A stretch of 6,195 nucleotides of DNA from Bacteroidia bacterium. GTDB lineage: Bacteria > Bacteroidota > Bacteroidia > Chitinophagales > Saprospiraceae. A model generated the notes under the pieces. That model saw only the letters and a program-made list of their open reading frames with translations, searched no databases and had not been told where the DNA came from. Below, piece by piece: positions 5,827 to 6,195 of this stretch (the first letter of the stretch is position 1; each line of letters opens with the position of its first letter). The stretch covers positions 1 to 6,195 of the forward strand of contig JAUIIF010000289.1 of the NCBI GenBank assembly GCA_030431945.1, read 5' to 3'. The position numbers and the translations under genes were made by a program.

Positions 5827-6026
5827 GCCTTGCTGTGCTGCTGGCTGATCGGAAAACATAGTCACAAAAACCTAAAAGAAAAGAAACTCGCATTCAACCT
5901 TTCGGAACTGCCCATAAAAATTTTCGGTAACCGAAACCCTTTAGCCAACGCTTCAGCTCTCGATGCTCAAACAGCTTTTCTTTTTTAACGGTTTTTGCGC
6001 CTACGTTTTCCGGCCACCAGCAAGGC
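5827..6026. repeat. Imperfect ~200-bp inverted repeat (dyad) centred near 5930
   Basis: The best-matched arms are 5850-5872 and 5990-6012: read on opposite strands, 20 of 23 bases agree without gaps. Outside them GCCTTGCTG (5827-5835) matches CAGCAAGGC (6018-6026) exactly in inverted orientation. Inside them the A-rich stretch TAAAAGAAAAG (5873-5883) matches the inverse of the T-rich stretch at 5976-5988. Similarity is patchy further in but resumes at the centre, where TTTCGGT-A-ACCGAAA lies at 5922-5936. The midpoint of each matched pair falls at 5927-5931. No coding capacity for a transposase lies between the arms. The best reading is two inverted copies of one dispersed repeat or a small foldback/MITE-like element; origin is inferred. 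Confidence 0.65.
5922..5936. other. 15-bp palindrome TTTCGGT-A-ACCGAAA at the dyad centre
   Basis: TTTCGGT (5922-5928) and ACCGAAA (5930-5936) are exact inverted copies around one base. The spacing is that of a dimer-binding DNA site rather than an RNA hairpin, which would need a larger loop. It sits at the centre of the larger inverted repeat, so it may simply be the junction of two inverted copies. Confidence 0.55.
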
Positions 6027-6082
6027 AGATCGCCAAAAGCTTACGTTTCAAGCTTTGAGGAATGATTATTTGCTGGTAGCCG
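6011..6082. repeat. Nested stem-loop overlapping the right arm of the dyad
   Basis: The outer arms 6011-6022 and 6071-6082 are inverted copies with 11 of 12 matches; read as minus-strand RNA the single mismatch becomes a G-U pair. Inside, AAAGCTT (6036-6042) and AAGCTTT (6050-6056) form a perfect 7-bp stem with a 7-base loop. Both stems share nearly the same centre (about 6046), separated by unpaired internal loops of 13-14 bases. Bases 6018-6022 also take part in the larger dyad, so the two foldings compete. This could be an RNA structure or a subterminal part of a mobile repeat. Confidence 0.5.
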
Positions 6083-6195
6083 ATCTTTGTCATTTCCGCG
6101 AGGTTACCACTTGGTATTGGCTGCTTGAAATTCTAGGTTTTGCACTTGTCCGACAGCTTTGACCTGACGAATTGGCCTTTGTTGGCTTTGCCTGA

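Larger units (their letters stand above)
5660..6195. other. Gene-free 3' region after prc, rich in inverted repeats
   Basis: The 536 bp after the protease stop contain no frame I can support as a gene. It looks more AT-rich than the genes, with A/T runs around 5800-5885 and 5970-6000. Short open stretches exist, for example a start-less 48-residue minus frame at 5894-6040 and a 13-codon ATG frame at 5719-5760, but none has a recognised domain. The stretch holds the hairpin at 5796-5819, the large dyad at 5827-6026, the central palindrome at 5922-5936 and the nested stem-loop at 6011-6082. No tRNA or other known RNA was recognised. Confidence 0.6.

Noticed and set aside
6111..6141. Possible promoter TTG-N20-TAGGTTTT on the + strand near the right end
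   Set aside because: The -7 box lacks the final G at the right place and no downstream gene is visible inside the window, so it cannot be supported.
6133..6195. Possible C-terminal end of a minus-strand gene entering from the right edge (20 residues, basic, ending at a TAG)
   Set aside because: Too short to judge; 20 open codons occur often by chance and no family is recognised.

Overview
The window looks like chromosomal DNA from a member of the Bacteroidota. Three things suggest this: a protein C-terminus that resembles a type IX secretion (T9SS) sorting domain, an exact TAnnTTTG promoter box upstream of the protease gene, and no clear Shine-Dalgarno sequence before most starts. The fairly GC-rich genes would suit a Saprospiria/Lewinella-like organism, but that placement is a guess from general impression, not a computed result.

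Layout, left to right. (1) Positions 2-190 (+) are the 3' end of a gene for a secreted or surface protein, ending in a T9SS type A-like sorting domain. (2) Positions 190-239 hold a G-rich tandem repeat (two perfect 21-bp units built from 7-mers) that closes into a hairpin between two convergent genes. (3) Positions 245-940 (-) encode a six-TM rhomboid intramembrane serine protease with intact catalytic residues. (4) Positions 987-1451 (-) encode a small lipoprotein of unknown function, 46 bp upstream of the rhomboid gene and probably co-transcribed with it. (5) Positions 1452-1822 have no convincing gene but carry two hairpins. (6) Positions 1823-3073 (-) encode full-length CinA with its PncC-type nicotinamide-nucleotide amidase domain. 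(7) Positions 3074-3553 are a divergent control region with a Bacteroidota-type promoter overlapped by a 9-bp inverted repeat. (8) Positions 3554-5659 (+) encode a periplasmic Prc/Tsp-like tail-specific S41 protease with a signal peptide. (9) Positions 5660-6195 contain no supported gene. They hold a strong AT-rich hairpin, a roughly 200-bp imperfect inverted repeat around a 15-bp palindrome, and a further nested stem-loop.

The coding part is ordinary housekeeping and envelope biology: two proteases (rhomboid in the inner membrane, Prc in the periplasm), a lipoprotein, and an NAD-salvage/nucleotide-hygiene enzyme. Apart from the lipoprotein-rhomboid pair, nothing shows that the genes work as one system. 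The least explained DNA is the dyad-symmetric tail after prc, which looks like two inverted copies of a dispersed repeat or a small non-autonomous element. I found no tRNA, rRNA, CRISPR array, transposase gene or new multi-gene system.
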